Shown here in pieces: positions 17,371-26,491 of a DNA stretch of 64,000 nucleotides. Origin of the DNA: an uncultured Prevotella sp. Its GTDB lineage: Bacteria; Bacteroidota; Bacteroidia; Bacteroidales; Bacteroidaceae. A program made the position numbers and the translations under genes. How positions within the stretch are numbered: position 1 is the first letter of the stretch; each line of letters opens with the position of its first letter. The stretch spans positions 62,001-126,000 of the forward strand of contig CALUEY010000001.1 in assembly GCA_944319915.1 (NCBI GenBank). The letters run 5' to 3'. The notes below the pieces were generated by a model that was given only the letters and a program-made list of their open reading frames with translations, did no database searches and had not been told where the DNA came from.

Positions 17371-18936
17371 ATGGCAATAAAGAAGAGACCGGTTTCCCCG
17401 CGCCAGAAGATGATCAACCTGATGTACGTCGTCCTCATGGCCATGCTCGCGCTGAACGTCTCCACGGAGGTGCTCAACGGCTTCTCGCTCGTGGAGGAGA
17501 GCCTCAGCCGCACCACGGCCAACTCGGCGAAGGAAAACCAGGTGATATACGATGACTTTGCGGAGCAGCTCAAGGCCAACCCCGCCAAGGTGAAGGCATG
17601 GTTCGACAAGGCCCAGGCCGTGAAGCGCATGAGCGATTCGCTCTACAACTTCGCCGCCGAGCTGAAGCTGGCCATTGTGAAGGAGGCCGACGGCGAGGAC
17701 GGCGACGTGAAGAACATCGTGGGCAAGGAAGACCTCGAGGCCGCCAACCAGGTGATGCTCGCGCCGGGCCGCGGGCGGGGCGCGGAGCTGCATGAAGCCA
17801 TCAACTCCTTCCGCGAGCGCATCCTGCAGATGGTGACCGACCCCACGCAGCAGGCCTTGATACGCAGCAACCTGTCTACCGACGTGCCTCGCAACATCCA
17901 GACGATGGGCAAGAACTGGCAGGAATACATGTTCGAGGATATGCCCGTGGCCGCCGCGGTGACGCTCCTGTCGAAGCTGCAGAGCGACGTGCGCTACGCT
18001 GAGGGCGAGGTGCTGCACACGCTCGTGTCGAACATCGACCTCAAGGACATCCGCGTAAACTCGCTCAACGCCTTCGTCATACCCAACTCGCAGACCATAG
18101 TGCGCGGCGACAAGTTCTCCGCCCACATCGTGATGGCGGCCGTAGACACCACGCAGGTGCCCGAGATTTTCATCGGCAACCGAAAGATGAACCTCAAGGA
18201 TGGCCTTTACGAGACAGTGTGCTCGCGCACCGGCGACTTCACCCTGGCCGGTTACATCGAGATGCTCAACGGCAACGGCGAGCGGGTGCGCCGCGACTTC
18301 AGCCAGAAGTACACCGTGGTAGACCCCAGCGCCACCGTCTCGGCCGACCTCATGAACATGCTCTACGCAGGCTACAGCAACCCGATAAGCGTCAGCGTGC
18401 CGGGAGTGCCGCTCAACAAGGTTACGGCCACCATGACCGGAGGCACGCTCCAGCCCGTAGGCCCAGGCCGCTACATAGCCCGCCCCACGGCCATTGGCAA
18501 GGACGTAACCATCACCGTGATGTCCACCAACACAGGCCGCGCGCAGCAGATGGGGCAGTTCACCTTCCGCGTGCGCAAGCTGCCCGACCCCACGGCCTAC
18601 ATCGCCATGGCCGACGAGCACGGCAACCCCACCCGCTACAAGGGCGGCAACCTCAGCAAGGCGAGCCTCATGGCTGCCGACGGCATCGGCGCAGCCATCG
18701 ACGACGGCATACTCGACATAGGCTTCCGTGTGCTCAGCTTCGAGACCGTGTTCTTCGACAACATGGGCAACGCCGTTCCCATGGTGAGCGACGGCGACAA
18801 GTTCTCGGCCAGGCAGAAGGCAACGTTCCGCCGCCTGGCCCGCAACCGCCGCTTCTACATATCGCGCGTCACCGCCGTAGGCCCCGACGGGCTGCAGCGC
18901 ACGCTGCCCACCTCGATGGAAGTCATAATAAAGTGA
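17371..18936 (+). CDS. gldM: T9SS motor/shaft protein GldM/PorM
   Basis: The 521-residue product has one N-terminal transmembrane helix (about 14-33, MINLMYVVLMAMLALNVSTE) preceded by a basic segment. The Arg at about residue 11 is the likely partner of the GldL glutamate. A large periplasmic part follows, made of a helical domain (about 35-220) and three beta-rich domains (about 225-520), as in known GldM structures. It links the inner-membrane motor to the GldK/GldN ring. It starts 58 bp after gldL and ends 25 bp before gldN. Confidence 0.94.
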   Translation: MAIKKRPVSPRQKMINLMYVVLMAMLALNVSTEVLNGFSLVEESLSRTTANSAKENQVIYDDFAEQLKANPAKVKAWFDKAQAVKRMSDSLYNFAAELKLAIVKEADGEDGDVKNIVGKEDLEAANQVMLAPGRGRGAELHEAINSFRERILQMVTDPTQQALIRSNLSTDVPRNIQTMGKNWQEYMFEDMPVAAAVTLLSKLQSDVRYAEGEVLHTLVSNIDLKDIRVNSLNAFVIPNSQTIVRGDKFSAHIVMAAVDTTQVPEIFIGNRKMNLKDGLYETVCSRTGDFTLAGYIEMLNGNGERVRRDFSQKYTVVDPSATVSADLMNMLYAGYSNPISVSVPGVPLNKVTATMTGGTLQPVGPGRYIARPTAIGKDVTITVMSTNTGRAQQMGQFTFRVRKLPDPTAYIAMADEHGNPTRYKGGNLSKASLMAADGIGAAIDDGILDIGFRVLSFETVFFDNMGNAVPMVSDGDKFSARQKATFRRLARNRRFYISRVTAVGPDGLQRTLPTSMEVIIK

Positions 18937-18961
18937 AACAATGCATAAAGCCAATATAGAT

Positions 18962-19993
18962 ATGAAAAGACTGTTGCTCTTTGCCATCATAGCGCTTGTG
19001 GCCGCGTCGGCCACGGCCCAGCCCAAGGCACGCCGCGCCCAGGCAGCCGCCAGGAAGGCCCAGCAGGCCTCGCCCCAAATGACGCGCCGCGCGCAGCTCA
19101 TGTTCCCCAAGGCCATCGAGATGCCCGAGGACGTGGTGTGGCGCCGCGACATCTACCGCGAGGTAGACCTCATGCAGGGCGCCAACGCCGGCCTTTACTA
19201 CCCCGTGGAGCCCATCGGCCGCCAGCTCAACCTCTTCACATATGTGTTCAAGCTGGCCTTGAACGGCTACATACCCGTGTATGAGTACCGCCTCGACGGC
19301 AACGAGGCGTTCACCGACTCGGCCCGGGTGAAGATGAAGACCGTGCTCGACAACTACCACATTTATTACGAAGAGCAGAACGGCAAGCTGCGCGTGGACA
19401 ACAGCGACATACCCTCGGCCGAGGTGAAGGCATACTACCTTAAGGAGAGCGCCTACTTCGACCAGGCCAACTCCTCGTTCCACCGCAAGGTGATAGCCTT
19501 CTGCCCCGTGATGACGCGCGACGACGACTTCGGCGGCGAGCCGTCGAAGTACCCGCTGTTCTGGGTGAAGTACTCCGACGTGGAGCCGTTCCTCACGCGC
19601 CAGGAGGTGATGACGAGCGACCTCAACAACGCCGCCACCATGACCATGGCCGACTTCTTCACCCTAAACCGCTACGAGGGAAAGATATACAAGACCACCA
19701 ACATGCTGGGCCGCACGCTCGCCCAGTATTGCCCCACCGACTCCGCCCTGGCCAAGGAGCAGAAGCGCATAGAGGCCGAGCTGGCCAAGTTTGAGAAGGG
19801 CATCTTCGGCGACCCGGCCCGCCGCGACTCGCTCGACAGCATATCCAAGGCCGACCCCAAGGCCCAAAAGGCCGCCAAGAAGGCCGCCAAGAAGCGCACC
19901 CGCCGCTCGCGCCGCTCTTCGGTAGGCTCCACGCAGCGCGTGTCGTCGGGCTCGTCGGCGCCCCGCGTCACCGTGCGCCGCCAGCGCCACTGA
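18962..19993 (+). CDS. gldN: T9SS ring protein GldN/PorN
   Basis: The 343-residue product has a signal peptide (LLLFAIIALVAASATAQ) and the GldN core: VVWRRDIYREVDLMQGANAG, PLFWVKYSDVEPFL, NRYEGKIYKTTNMLGR. It binds GldK to form the periplasmic ring. The C-terminal about 40 residues are strongly basic (KKAAKKRTRRSRRSSV), a tail of unknown role that could bind nucleic acid or acidic polymers or simply be disordered. The start was moved to 18962 so the signal peptide starts MKRLLLF. A 20-bp perfect hairpin ends the operon. Confidence 0.93.
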   Translation: MKRLLLFAIIALVAASATAQPKARRAQAAARKAQQASPQMTRRAQLMFPKAIEMPEDVVWRRDIYREVDLMQGANAGLYYPVEPIGRQLNLFTYVFKLALNGYIPVYEYRLDGNEAFTDSARVKMKTVLDNYHIYYEEQNGKLRVDNSDIPSAEVKAYYLKESAYFDQANSSFHRKVIAFCPVMTRDDDFGGEPSKYPLFWVKYSDVEPFLTRQEVMTSDLNNAATMTMADFFTLNRYEGKIYKTTNMLGRTLAQYCPTDSALAKEQKRIEAELAKFEKGIFGDPARRDSLDSISKADPKAQKAAKKAAKKRTRRSRRSSVGSTQRVSSGSSAPRVTVRRQRH

Positions 19994-20010
19994 CGCCCGG
20001 GCGGGCGCCA

Positions 20011-20059
20011 TGGCAGTCGAGGCCAATTGGAGGGCAAGCCCAATTGGCCTCGACTGCCA
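20011..20059 (+). terminator. 20-bp perfect hairpin after the T9SS operon
   Basis: TGGCAGTCGAGGCCAATTGG (20011-20030) is perfectly complementary to 20040-20059 across a 9-nt loop. It starts 18 bp after the gldN stop. There is no long T tract, so termination may depend on the exceptional stem, or the hairpin may stabilise the 3' end. Confidence 0.65.
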
Positions 20060-20107
20060 ATGTGAAAGCATCTTTTATCCATTATCATTAACAAAACAAC
20101 AACGCTT

Positions 20108-20725
20108 ATGAAGAAAATTTTTACCGCTATCATCGCCGCAGTGGCGCTCCTTACGGCCACCTCGGCGCAGGCACAGATCAAGTTCGGCCTCAAGGGAGGT
20201 CTCAACGTAACCAACATGAGCTTCAGCCGCGACGTGGTAGACAAGTCAAACCGCACAGGCTTCTTCGTAGGCCCGATGGTCAAGGTCACCATCCCCTTGG
20301 CTGGCCTGGGGCTTGACGCCGGGGTGCTCTACGACCAGCGCGAGGCCGAGGCCAGCGATGAGGGCGACAAGCTCAGCGTTAAGCAGCGCAGCATCAACAT
20401 CCCCATCAACCTCCGCTACAACTTCGGCTTCAGCAGTCTCGTGGGGGCCTACGTGGCCGCCGGCCCGCAGTTTGGCATCGCCGTGGGCGACAAGAGCTTC
20501 CAGTGGGATGATGAAGTGAGCTACGACGTGAGCAACACCAACTTCAGCATCAACGTCGGGGCGGGCATCACCCTGCTCAGCCACTTGGAAGTGGGCTTCA
20601 CCTACAACATAGCCTGCGGCAAGACGGGCGAGGTGAACGTGTGGAACGCCACAAGCAGCGCGTGGAACCAGATAACCAAGGGCCGCGCCAACGCTTGGCA
20701 GGTGTCGGCAGCCTACTGGTTCTAA
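20108..20725 (+). CDS. PorT-like outer-membrane beta-barrel protein
   Basis: The 205-residue product has a signal peptide (MKKIFTAIIAAVALLTATSAQAQ). A small 8-stranded barrel follows, beginning IKFGLKGGLNVTNMSFS and ending AWQVSAAYWF with a terminal Phe. This matches the Bacteroidota outer membrane beta-barrel family (OMP_b-brl_2), to which PorT/SprT also belongs. The position directly after the T9SS operon is suggestive, but the protein is similar to many small porins, so a secretion role is not shown. It is separated from gldN by the strong hairpin. Confidence 0.75.
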   Translation: MKKIFTAIIAAVALLTATSAQAQIKFGLKGGLNVTNMSFSRDVVDKSNRTGFFVGPMVKVTIPLAGLGLDAGVLYDQREAEASDEGDKLSVKQRSINIPINLRYNFGFSSLVGAYVAAGPQFGIAVGDKSFQWDDEVSYDVSNTNFSINVGAGITLLSHLEVGFTYNIACGKTGEVNVWNATSSAWNQITKGRANAWQVSAAYWF

Positions 20726-20814
20726 GGGGCTGCCAGCGGGCATCGTCAGCGCCGCACCCACCTTGGCCGGGGCGCAGCCACGTTGCCCTGTGACGCCACT
20801 TGTGTAAATGTTTT

Positions 20815-20972
20815 TCGCAGATTGCCCGCTTTTCCGTGCCAGATGCATAACCGGCTGGGATGCAGGAAGTTGGCCGTGGCATCTGTCTTGTGATACGAAA
20901 GAGGCCGTTTCGCGCTGCGGAACGGCCTCTTTTGCCCTGTCAAACGGCCTCTTTCGCCCTGCCGTTTGGCCG
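20815..20972 (-). repeat. Intergenic 22-bp repeat array with tail, copy C (reverse orientation)
   Basis: Units lie at 20907-20928, 20929-20950 and 20951-20972. The tail lies on the left, and on the minus strand reads ...CAGCCGGTTATGCATCTGG...CTGCGAAAAACATTTACACA, matching the tails of copies B and E. It occupies the gap between the PorT-like gene and the DUF4421 gene. Confidence 0.7.
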
Positions 20973-21016
20973 CCATGGTGGTTAGGCCCTGCCCTTTGAC
21001 AAAATAAAATCACGTT

Positions 21017-22066
21017 ATGTGCGTTATGAAGATGATGAACCGCCTCGCCCTTTTGCCCCTCGCGGCCTTTGTGGCCGCCTCAGCCTGCGCCGCTGCCCCC
21101 GCCGACTCTGCTGTTGCCTGCGGCCACGGCAACAGGCCTCTGGGGCGCGTAAGGCGCGCAGTAGACCACTTGCTCGACCTGCGCGACAGCCACCGCCGCC
21201 AGCGCGCCGACACCGCCTACATAGTGCGCACGCCCGGGCGGCTGCGGCTCAAGCTCGCGTTCAATGCCTCCGGCTCCGACTTGGATACGCGGTGGGCCAG
21301 CGGCGGCAGCGAGTTCCGCTCGCGGCTGAAGGCCCAGGCCAAGAACACAATGAGCCTCACGGCCTCCTACCGCGGCCTGTCGCTCAGCCTCTCGCTTAAC
21401 CCAGCCAAGCTTGCCGGGCGCAACAAGGACTACGAGCTTAACGTAAACGCCTACGGCAACCGCTTTGGCGCCGACCTCATCTTGCAGTCGGCCAAGACGT
21501 ATGAAGGCACGGTTGAGGCCCCCTCGGGCGTGGTGGAGATGCCTGTGGGCAGCGTAAGCCAGAAGATGCTTATGGCAGACGCCTACTACGTGTTCTCGGG
21601 CCGCCGCTTCTCGTTCCCGGCGGCGTTCACCCAGTCGTGGCTCCAGCGGCGCAGTGCGGGCAGCTTCATGCTCGGCGTGTCGTTTGTGGGCGGCCGTTTC
21701 CGTGCCGACAAGGCGGGCACCCTCGGCGGCGGCTCGGCCCGCCTCAGCCTGCTTAGCGGCAGCGTGGGCGCGGGCTACGCCTACAACTGGGTGATAAGGC
21801 GCCGCTGGCTGCTCCACATATCCACCCTGCCGCAGCTTGTCGTGGCCAGCCGCAACCGCCTTGAGGCAGACGGCGAGGCGCAAAAGATGCCTTACAGCTT
21901 CTCCAACGCCGTAGTGGTGGGGCGCCTTGCCCTTGTGCGCCACTTCGGCACATACTTCGCCGGGATGAACGCCGTGGTCAACGCATCGTTATTTGGCGAT
22001 GCCGACAGCTTCTCGCTGAGCACGCTCAAGTGGCGCGCCCGCGTGTTCGTGGGTATAAGGTTGTAG
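21017..22066 (+). CDS. DUF4421 family outer-membrane/periplasmic protein
   Basis: The 349-residue product has a signal peptide (NRLALLPLAAFVAASACAA). The body resembles DUF4421 of Bacteroidales: DTAYIVRTPGRLRLKLAFNA near residue 67, then MSLTASYRGLSLSLSLNPAK and NKDYELNVNAYGNRFGADL. Beta-strands of an apparent barrel continue to VFVGIRL at the end. The function of the family is unknown. Start codons at 21017, 21026 and 21035 are all in frame; the longest is given. It converges on the phosphoesterase operon with a shared terminator. Confidence 0.75.
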   Translation: MCVMKMMNRLALLPLAAFVAASACAAAPADSAVACGHGNRPLGRVRRAVDHLLDLRDSHRRQRADTAYIVRTPGRLRLKLAFNASGSDLDTRWASGGSEFRSRLKAQAKNTMSLTASYRGLSLSLSLNPAKLAGRNKDYELNVNAYGNRFGADLILQSAKTYEGTVEAPSGVVEMPVGSVSQKMLMADAYYVFSGRRFSFPAAFTQSWLQRRSAGSFMLGVSFVGGRFRADKAGTLGGGSARLSLLSGSVGAGYAYNWVIRRRWLLHISTLPQLVVASRNRLEADGEAQKMPYSFSNAVVVGRLALVRHFGTYFAGMNAVVNASLFGDADSFSLSTLKWRARVFVGIRL

Positions 22067-22074
22067 GTTTTTGG

Positions 22075-22118
22075 CTTGCCGCCCCTTGCCGTGCCAACAG
22101 GCGGCAAGGGGCGGCAAG
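22075..22118. terminator. Bidirectional terminator, 17-bp perfect stem
   Basis: CTTGCCGCCCCTTGCCG (22075-22091) pairs perfectly with 22102-22118 across a 10-nt loop. It is followed by CGGTTTT on the plus strand and by AAAAACC-derived T residues on the minus strand. It sits between the convergent DUF4421 and phosphoesterase genes. Confidence 0.85.
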
Positions 22119-22126
22119 CGGTTTTC

Positions 22127-23239
22127 TCAGGTGTTTTTTATTGTTGCCACTATGTATTCCGAGCGTGTGCCTATGCGGAACTTGCCGCCCCATATGCCCA
22201 TGCCCGAGCTTACGTAGTAGCGTGTGTGGCCGCGCTGCCACGGCCCGGCGGCGCACTCGTACACCGCCTCCGTAATCCAAGATATGGGCCACAGCTGCCC
22301 GTGGTGGGTGTGGCCGCTCAGCTGGAAGTCGGCCCCGGCGCGCTCGGTGCGCTCAAGGTGGTAGGGCTGGTGGTCCATCACGATGGTGAATTTGTCGTTG
22401 TCGGCCTGTCTCATCAGTTCAGCGATGCTGCGGCGGGCGGGGTTTGAGCGGTCGTCGCGGCCGATGATGCACAGCTGCCCCACCTCGGCCACGCTGTCGC
22501 GCAGCAGCGTTATGCCCGCCTCGGCCATGAAGCGGGCTGCCCCTTCCATGCCGCTGTAGTACTCGTGGTTGCCCGGGCAGGCATACACCGGTGCCTTTAT
22601 GCGCCTTAGCTCGGCAGCCATGCCTTCCTCGATGATGGGCCTGAGGCTGCCGTCAACCACGTCGCCGGCCAGGAGCACTATGTCGGGGTGCTCGGCGTTC
22701 ACCATGTCTACCCACCGTGCCAGCTCCCTGCGGCGGTTGTGGTAGCCCAGGTGCAGGTCGCTCATCATCACCACGCGCATTTCGCGGCCAATGTCCTTGT
22801 GGGTTGTAAGCTCCAGCGGCTGTCGCACCTTGTGGCGGTAGTTCAGGTAGCCGTAGACGAAGAGCGCGGCAATTGCGGCGAAGAGCGTGGCCGCCACGGT
22901 GCCGTTGGCGTGGAGACAATGGCGCGGCACCAAGTGGGCGAGCCGCCCGATGTCGAGCAGCAGTAGCGCCATGACCACGTAGAGCAGCACGAAGATGGCC
23001 GAGTTGCCCACCTCGTAGACTGCCGAGGCCATGCCCAGCGGCATGCCGTCGGTGGCCTTGGCGAAGCTTAGGGGAAACGCCAGCATCGGCAGTGCGCACG
23101 CCGCCATGGTGGCCATGCGCGCCGGCACGCCCCACGGCAACAGGCACCAGATGTGCCACAGCGCGTAGGCCAGGCCCGCTATGGGCAGCACGAAGAAGGT
23201 TATCGTCCACATATTGATGGTAGGTAGAGTCTTTGCCAT
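22127..23239 (-). CDS. Membrane-bound metallophosphoesterase (YaeI-like)
   Basis: The 370-residue product has about four N-terminal transmembrane helices (about residues 10-30, 40-60, 80-100, 113-133). A calcineurin-like phosphoesterase domain follows with all metal-binding motifs: SDLHLG (D161, H163), AGDVVDG (D193), GNHEY (N224, H225), a His in DHQP and SGHTHHG. Members act on UDP-sugar or lipid-linked substrates at the membrane. Cotranscription with waaA (gap 15 bp) hints at an envelope lipid role, but the substrate is not determined. Confidence 0.85.
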   Translation of the reverse strand: MAKTLPTINMWTITFFVLPIAGLAYALWHIWCLLPWGVPARMATMAACALPMLAFPLSFAKATDGMPLGMASAVYEVGNSAIFVLLYVVMALLLLDIGRLAHLVPRHCLHANGTVAATLFAAIAALFVYGYLNYRHKVRQPLELTTHKDIGREMRVVMMSDLHLGYHNRRRELARWVDMVNAEHPDIVLLAGDVVDGSLRPIIEEGMAAELRRIKAPVYACPGNHEYYSGMEGAARFMAEAGITLLRDSVAEVGQLCIIGRDDRSNPARRSIAELMRQADNDKFTIVMDHQPYHLERTERAGADFQLSGHTHHGQLWPISWITEAVYECAAGPWQRGHTRYYVSSGMGIWGGKFRIGTRSEYIVATIKNT

Positions 23240-23254
23240 TGGCAGCGATGCCCC

Positions 23255-24472
23255 TCAGAGCCTCACTTCGGCCAGTATCTTGGCCGTGGCCCCGGTGCAC
23301 GAGGCCACATAGCCGGCGGCCTTGCGCCCCGCGTCGGCCAGTGCGCTTGGCGATTCGGCGAGGCTGCCCATCACGCGGCCGAAGTCGCCCGCCGAGCCAA
23401 CCTCGAAGCCGCCGCCCGCTGCCATCAGCCCCTGCGCCTCCTGAAAGTGCTTGTTGTTGGGCCCGAAGATTACTGGCATGCCCCACACGGCGGCCTCGAG
23501 CACGTTGTGTATGCCCACGCCGAAGCCCCCGCCCACGTAGGCCACGTGGCCGTAGCGGTAGGCGCTGGAGAGCAGTCCGAAGCAGTCGATGATCAGGCAG
23601 CGGGCCCGGCGCGCCTCCTCGGGCGTGGTGCGGGTGTAGCGCACTGTGCCTGCGCCCGTGCGCTGCTCAATCTGCCTGAGGTGGGCCTCGCCTATCTCGT
23701 GGGGCGCTATCACCAGCTTCCAGTCGGCGTGCTGCCCGAAGTAGGGCAGGAAGGCGTCGCCGTCGGGCGGCCAGCTGCTGCCCGCCACGAACACCTTGGC
23801 GCCCTCGGCGAAGGCCTCCACTATGGGCAGGCTCTTGGCCTGCGCCTTTATCTGGAGCACGCGGTCGAAGCGCGTGTCGCCGGTTACGCTCACCGCGGTG
23901 ATGCCTATTGAGGCCAGCAGCTCGCGGCTCACCTCGTTCTGCACGTAGAAGTGGGTTATGCAGCGCAGCACCCCGGCGTAGCTGCGCGCCCAGCGGCGGA
24001 AGAACACCTGCCCCGGGCGGAAGATGCTCGACACGCTGTAGACGGGTATGCCCCGGTGCTTCAGTATGTGCAGGTAGTTGTACCAGAACTCATACTTTAT
24101 GAAGAAGGCCGTAACGGGCCTCACCAGCCGCAGGAAGCGTATGGCGTTGAGGCGCGTGTCGAGCGGCAGGTAGCAAACGATGTCGGCCCCGGGGTAGTCC
24201 TTGCGCACCTCGTAGCCCGATGGCGAGAAGAACGTGAGCAGTATCTTCAGCTCGGGGTGCTCGCGCCGCAGTTGCTCCATGAGGGGCCTGCCCTGCTCGA
24301 ACTCGCCCAGCGAGGCGGCGTGGAACCACACGTAGCGCGCCGCCGGGTCCACCTTTTGCTTGAGCACGCCGAACGCCTTGCGCTCGCCGCGCCACATCTT
24401 GCGCACCTTCTCGCTGAACAGGCTGGCCACGGCCACGCCCATCATGTAAAGGTAAATGGCTATCTCGTACAT
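23255..24472 (-). CDS. waaA: 3-deoxy-D-manno-octulosonic acid (Kdo) transferase
   Basis: Transfers Kdo from CMP-Kdo to lipid A precursor at the inner membrane (GT30 family). The 405-residue product has the N-terminal membrane anchor (IAIYLYMMGVAVASLF), the GT30 block YVWFHAASLGEFEQGRPL, GDTRFDRVLQI, APHEIGEAHLRQIE, the C-terminal VGGGFGVGIHNVLEA and the FGPNNKHFQEA motif. It lies 8 bp after gltX and 15 bp before the phosphoesterase gene, in one operon. Confidence 0.94.
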   Translation of the reverse strand: MYEIAIYLYMMGVAVASLFSEKVRKMWRGERKAFGVLKQKVDPAARYVWFHAASLGEFEQGRPLMEQLRREHPELKILLTFFSPSGYEVRKDYPGADIVCYLPLDTRLNAIRFLRLVRPVTAFFIKYEFWYNYLHILKHRGIPVYSVSSIFRPGQVFFRRWARSYAGVLRCITHFYVQNEVSRELLASIGITAVSVTGDTRFDRVLQIKAQAKSLPIVEAFAEGAKVFVAGSSWPPDGDAFLPYFGQHADWKLVIAPHEIGEAHLRQIEQRTGAGTVRYTRTTPEEARRARCLIIDCFGLLSSAYRYGHVAYVGGGFGVGIHNVLEAAVWGMPVIFGPNNKHFQEAQGLMAAGGGFEVGSAGDFGRVMGSLAESPSALADAGRKAAGYVASCTGATAKILAEVRL

Positions 24473-24480
24473 GGCAGTGC

Positions 24481-25998
24481 TCAGCCCAGTGCATTAATGG
24501 CGCGCCCCATGCGGGCTATGGTCTCTTGCTTGCCGAGGAACGCCGAGATGTCGAACATCCCCGGGCCCTTGCCCTCGCCCACGAGCGCCAGTCGCCAGGC
24601 GTTCATCACGTCGCCCAGCTTGTAGCCCTTGTCTTGTATCCACTGCTCCACCACGGCCTCCTGCCCGGCCACGGAGAAGTCGTCTATGCCCTCAAGCACC
24701 TCGGCCAGCTCGCCCATCACCTGGGCCGAGTTGTCCTTCCAGCGCTTGCGGCGCGTCTTCTCGTCGTACTCCGTGGGGGCCACGAAGAAGAACGAGCACA
24801 GCGGCCACAGCTCGCTCACGAAGTTCACGCGGTCCTTCATCATGGCCACCACGGCCTCCACCTGCTCGTCGGTGGCCTCCGGCACGTGGCTGCGCACTAT
24901 GGGTGCGAAGAGCCGGGCCACCTCGTCGTTGCCCTTCATGAGCATGTACTCGTGGTTGAACCATACGCACTTCTTGTAGTCGAACTTGGCCCCCGCCTTG
25001 CTGCACTTGGTGATGTCGAACAGTTGGCACAGCTCGTCGAGGCTGTAAAGCTCGCGCTCGGTGCCGGGGTTCCAGCCCAGCAGGGCGAGGAAGTTTACCA
25101 CGGCCTCGGGGAAGTAGCCCTGCTCGCGGAAGCCTGCCGACACCTCGCCGGTCTTGGGGTCGTGCCACTCGAGGGGGAACACGGGGAAGCCCAGCCTGTC
25201 GCCGTCGCGCTTGCTGAGCTTGCCCTTGCCCTCGGGCTTGAGCAGCAGCGGCAGGTGGGCAAAGCGCGGCATGGTGTCGGCCCAGCCCAGGGCCTCGTAG
25301 AGCAGCACGTGGAGCGGCGCGCTTGGCAGCCACTCCTCGCCCCTTATCACGTGGGTTATCTCCATGAGGTGGTCGTCTACGATGTTGGCCAGGTGGTAAG
25401 TGGGCAGCTCGTCGGCGCTCTTGTACAGCACCTTGTCGTCTATTATGTCGCTCTTTATGCGCACGTCGCCGCGTATGAGGTCGCTCACGTGCACGTCGCG
25501 GCCCGGCTCCACCATGAAGCGCACCACATACTGCGCGCCTTCGGCAATGAGCCGCTCGGTCTCCTCCTTGCCGAGGGTGAGCGAGTTGCGCATGGATAGG
25601 CGCGTGTGGGCGTCGTACTGGAAGTTCTGCACCTCCTGGCGCTTGGCCTCCAGCTCAGCGGGCGTGTCGAAGGCTATGTAGGCCTTGCCGCCGTCGAGCA
25701 GCTGCCTTACGTATTTCTTGTAGATGCCGCGGCGCTCGCTTTGGCGGTACGGGCCGTGGCTGCCGCCGAACGACACGCCCTCGTCGAACTTAATGCCGAG
25801 CCAGCGGAACGACTCTATGATGTATTCCTCGGCCCCGGGAACGAACCGGCTTGAGTCGGTGTCTTCGATGCGGAACACGAGGTCGCCGCCCCTCTGGCGG
25901 GCAAACAGGTAGTTGTAAAGCGCGGTGCGGACGCCGCCTATGTGCAATGCCCCGGTGGGGCTGGGCGCGAAGCGCACCCTTACTCTTCTCTCTGCCAT
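24481..25998 (-). CDS. gltX: Glutamyl-tRNA synthetase
   Basis: Class I synthetase charging tRNA-Glu. The 505-residue product has the HIGH-type signature ([20 protein letters not shown], about residues 11-30), the catalytic-domain EDTDSSR segment, and the KMSKS-type motif GKLSKRDG around residue 260. The anticodon-binding helical domain reaches the C-terminus. Length is normal. First gene of the gltX > waaA > phosphoesterase operon with a -7 box 35 bp upstream. Its cognate tRNA-Glu gene is also in this window. Confidence 0.96.
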   Translation of the reverse strand: MAERRVRVRFAPSPTGALHIGGVRTALYNYLFARQRGGDLVFRIEDTDSSRFVPGAEEYIIESFRWLGIKFDEGVSFGGSHGPYRQSERRGIYKKYVRQLLDGGKAYIAFDTPAELEAKRQEVQNFQYDAHTRLSMRNSLTLGKEETERLIAEGAQYVVRFMVEPGRDVHVSDLIRGDVRIKSDIIDDKVLYKSADELPTYHLANIVDDHLMEITHVIRGEEWLPSAPLHVLLYEALGWADTMPRFAHLPLLLKPEGKGKLSKRDGDRLGFPVFPLEWHDPKTGEVSAGFREQGYFPEAVVNFLALLGWNPGTERELYSLDELCQLFDITKCSKAGAKFDYKKCVWFNHEYMLMKGNDEVARLFAPIVRSHVPEATDEQVEAVVAMMKDRVNFVSELWPLCSFFFVAPTEYDEKTRRKRWKDNSAQVMGELAEVLEGIDDFSVAGQEAVVEQWIQDKGYKLGDVMNAWRLALVGEGKGPGMFDISAFLGKQETIARMGRAINALG

Positions 25999-26032
25999 GG
26001 TGACAAAATCTATATCAGAAAGTATTTTTGTG

Positions 26033-26040
26033 CAAAATTA
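26033..26040 (-). promoter_or_regulatory. -7 promoter box of the gltX operon
   Basis: The minus strand reads TAATTTTG followed by C, 35 bp upstream of the gltX ATG. No clear -33 element. Confidence 0.55.
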
Positions 26041-26128
26041 CAATATTTTTCCCACTCTTTGTTTTTTTCCACCATTATTTCTCTGAAAAACGGCGGCCTG
26101 GCGGCTGGCTGGTGGCCGCGCTTTTGTT

Positions 26129-26285
26129 GTAAAGATTATTCATGATTCGCCCCGCCTCGCGCAACTGCCTGTGCGCCAGCGCATTGCCTTAAGTGCCGTT
26201 TTGCCGTGCAAAACGTGCCGTTTCGCGCTCCCGAACGGCATGTTTCGCAGGGCAAAACCGCCCGTTTTGCAGCGCCAAGCGGCAG
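26129..26285 (-). repeat. Intergenic 22-bp repeat array with tail, copy D (reverse orientation)
   Basis: Four units of exactly 22 bp lie at 26198-26219, 26220-26241, 26242-26263 and 26264-26285. The tail on the minus strand reads GGCAATGCGCTGGCGCACAG, then GCAGTTGCGC, ending AATAATCTTTACAACAAAAG. It lies in the divergent gap between gltX and the HDIG gene, so it cannot serve only as a terminator there. The remainder of this 535-bp gap (26286-26480) shows only an inverted CCTGCTTGCCGGCGCCGGCAAGCAGG palindrome near 26329-26355. Confidence 0.72.
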
Positions 26286-26491
26286 CGGCCCCTCTTCAAG
26301 CTCCCCGTTGTAGACATTTGCTCAGGCCCCGCCTGCTTGCCGGCGCCGGCAAGCAGGCAGCCCCTTCCCCAAAAAAACCTGCACCTCACGGATATGCCAA
26401 CGCCTTGGCTCACTTGGCCCCATGGATTACAATGCCCTTTGCCGCACATGAAAAAAAGCTCCACCGGCATTGCCGTGTCGATTTTTTTTAG

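Noticed and set aside
17125-19152. A 675-codon open frame on the minus strand
   Set aside because: It is the antisense shadow of gldM. The high GC content makes long antisense frames common; its residues are dominated by His, Val, Leu and Gly runs with no family signature, while the plus strand encodes a clear GldM.
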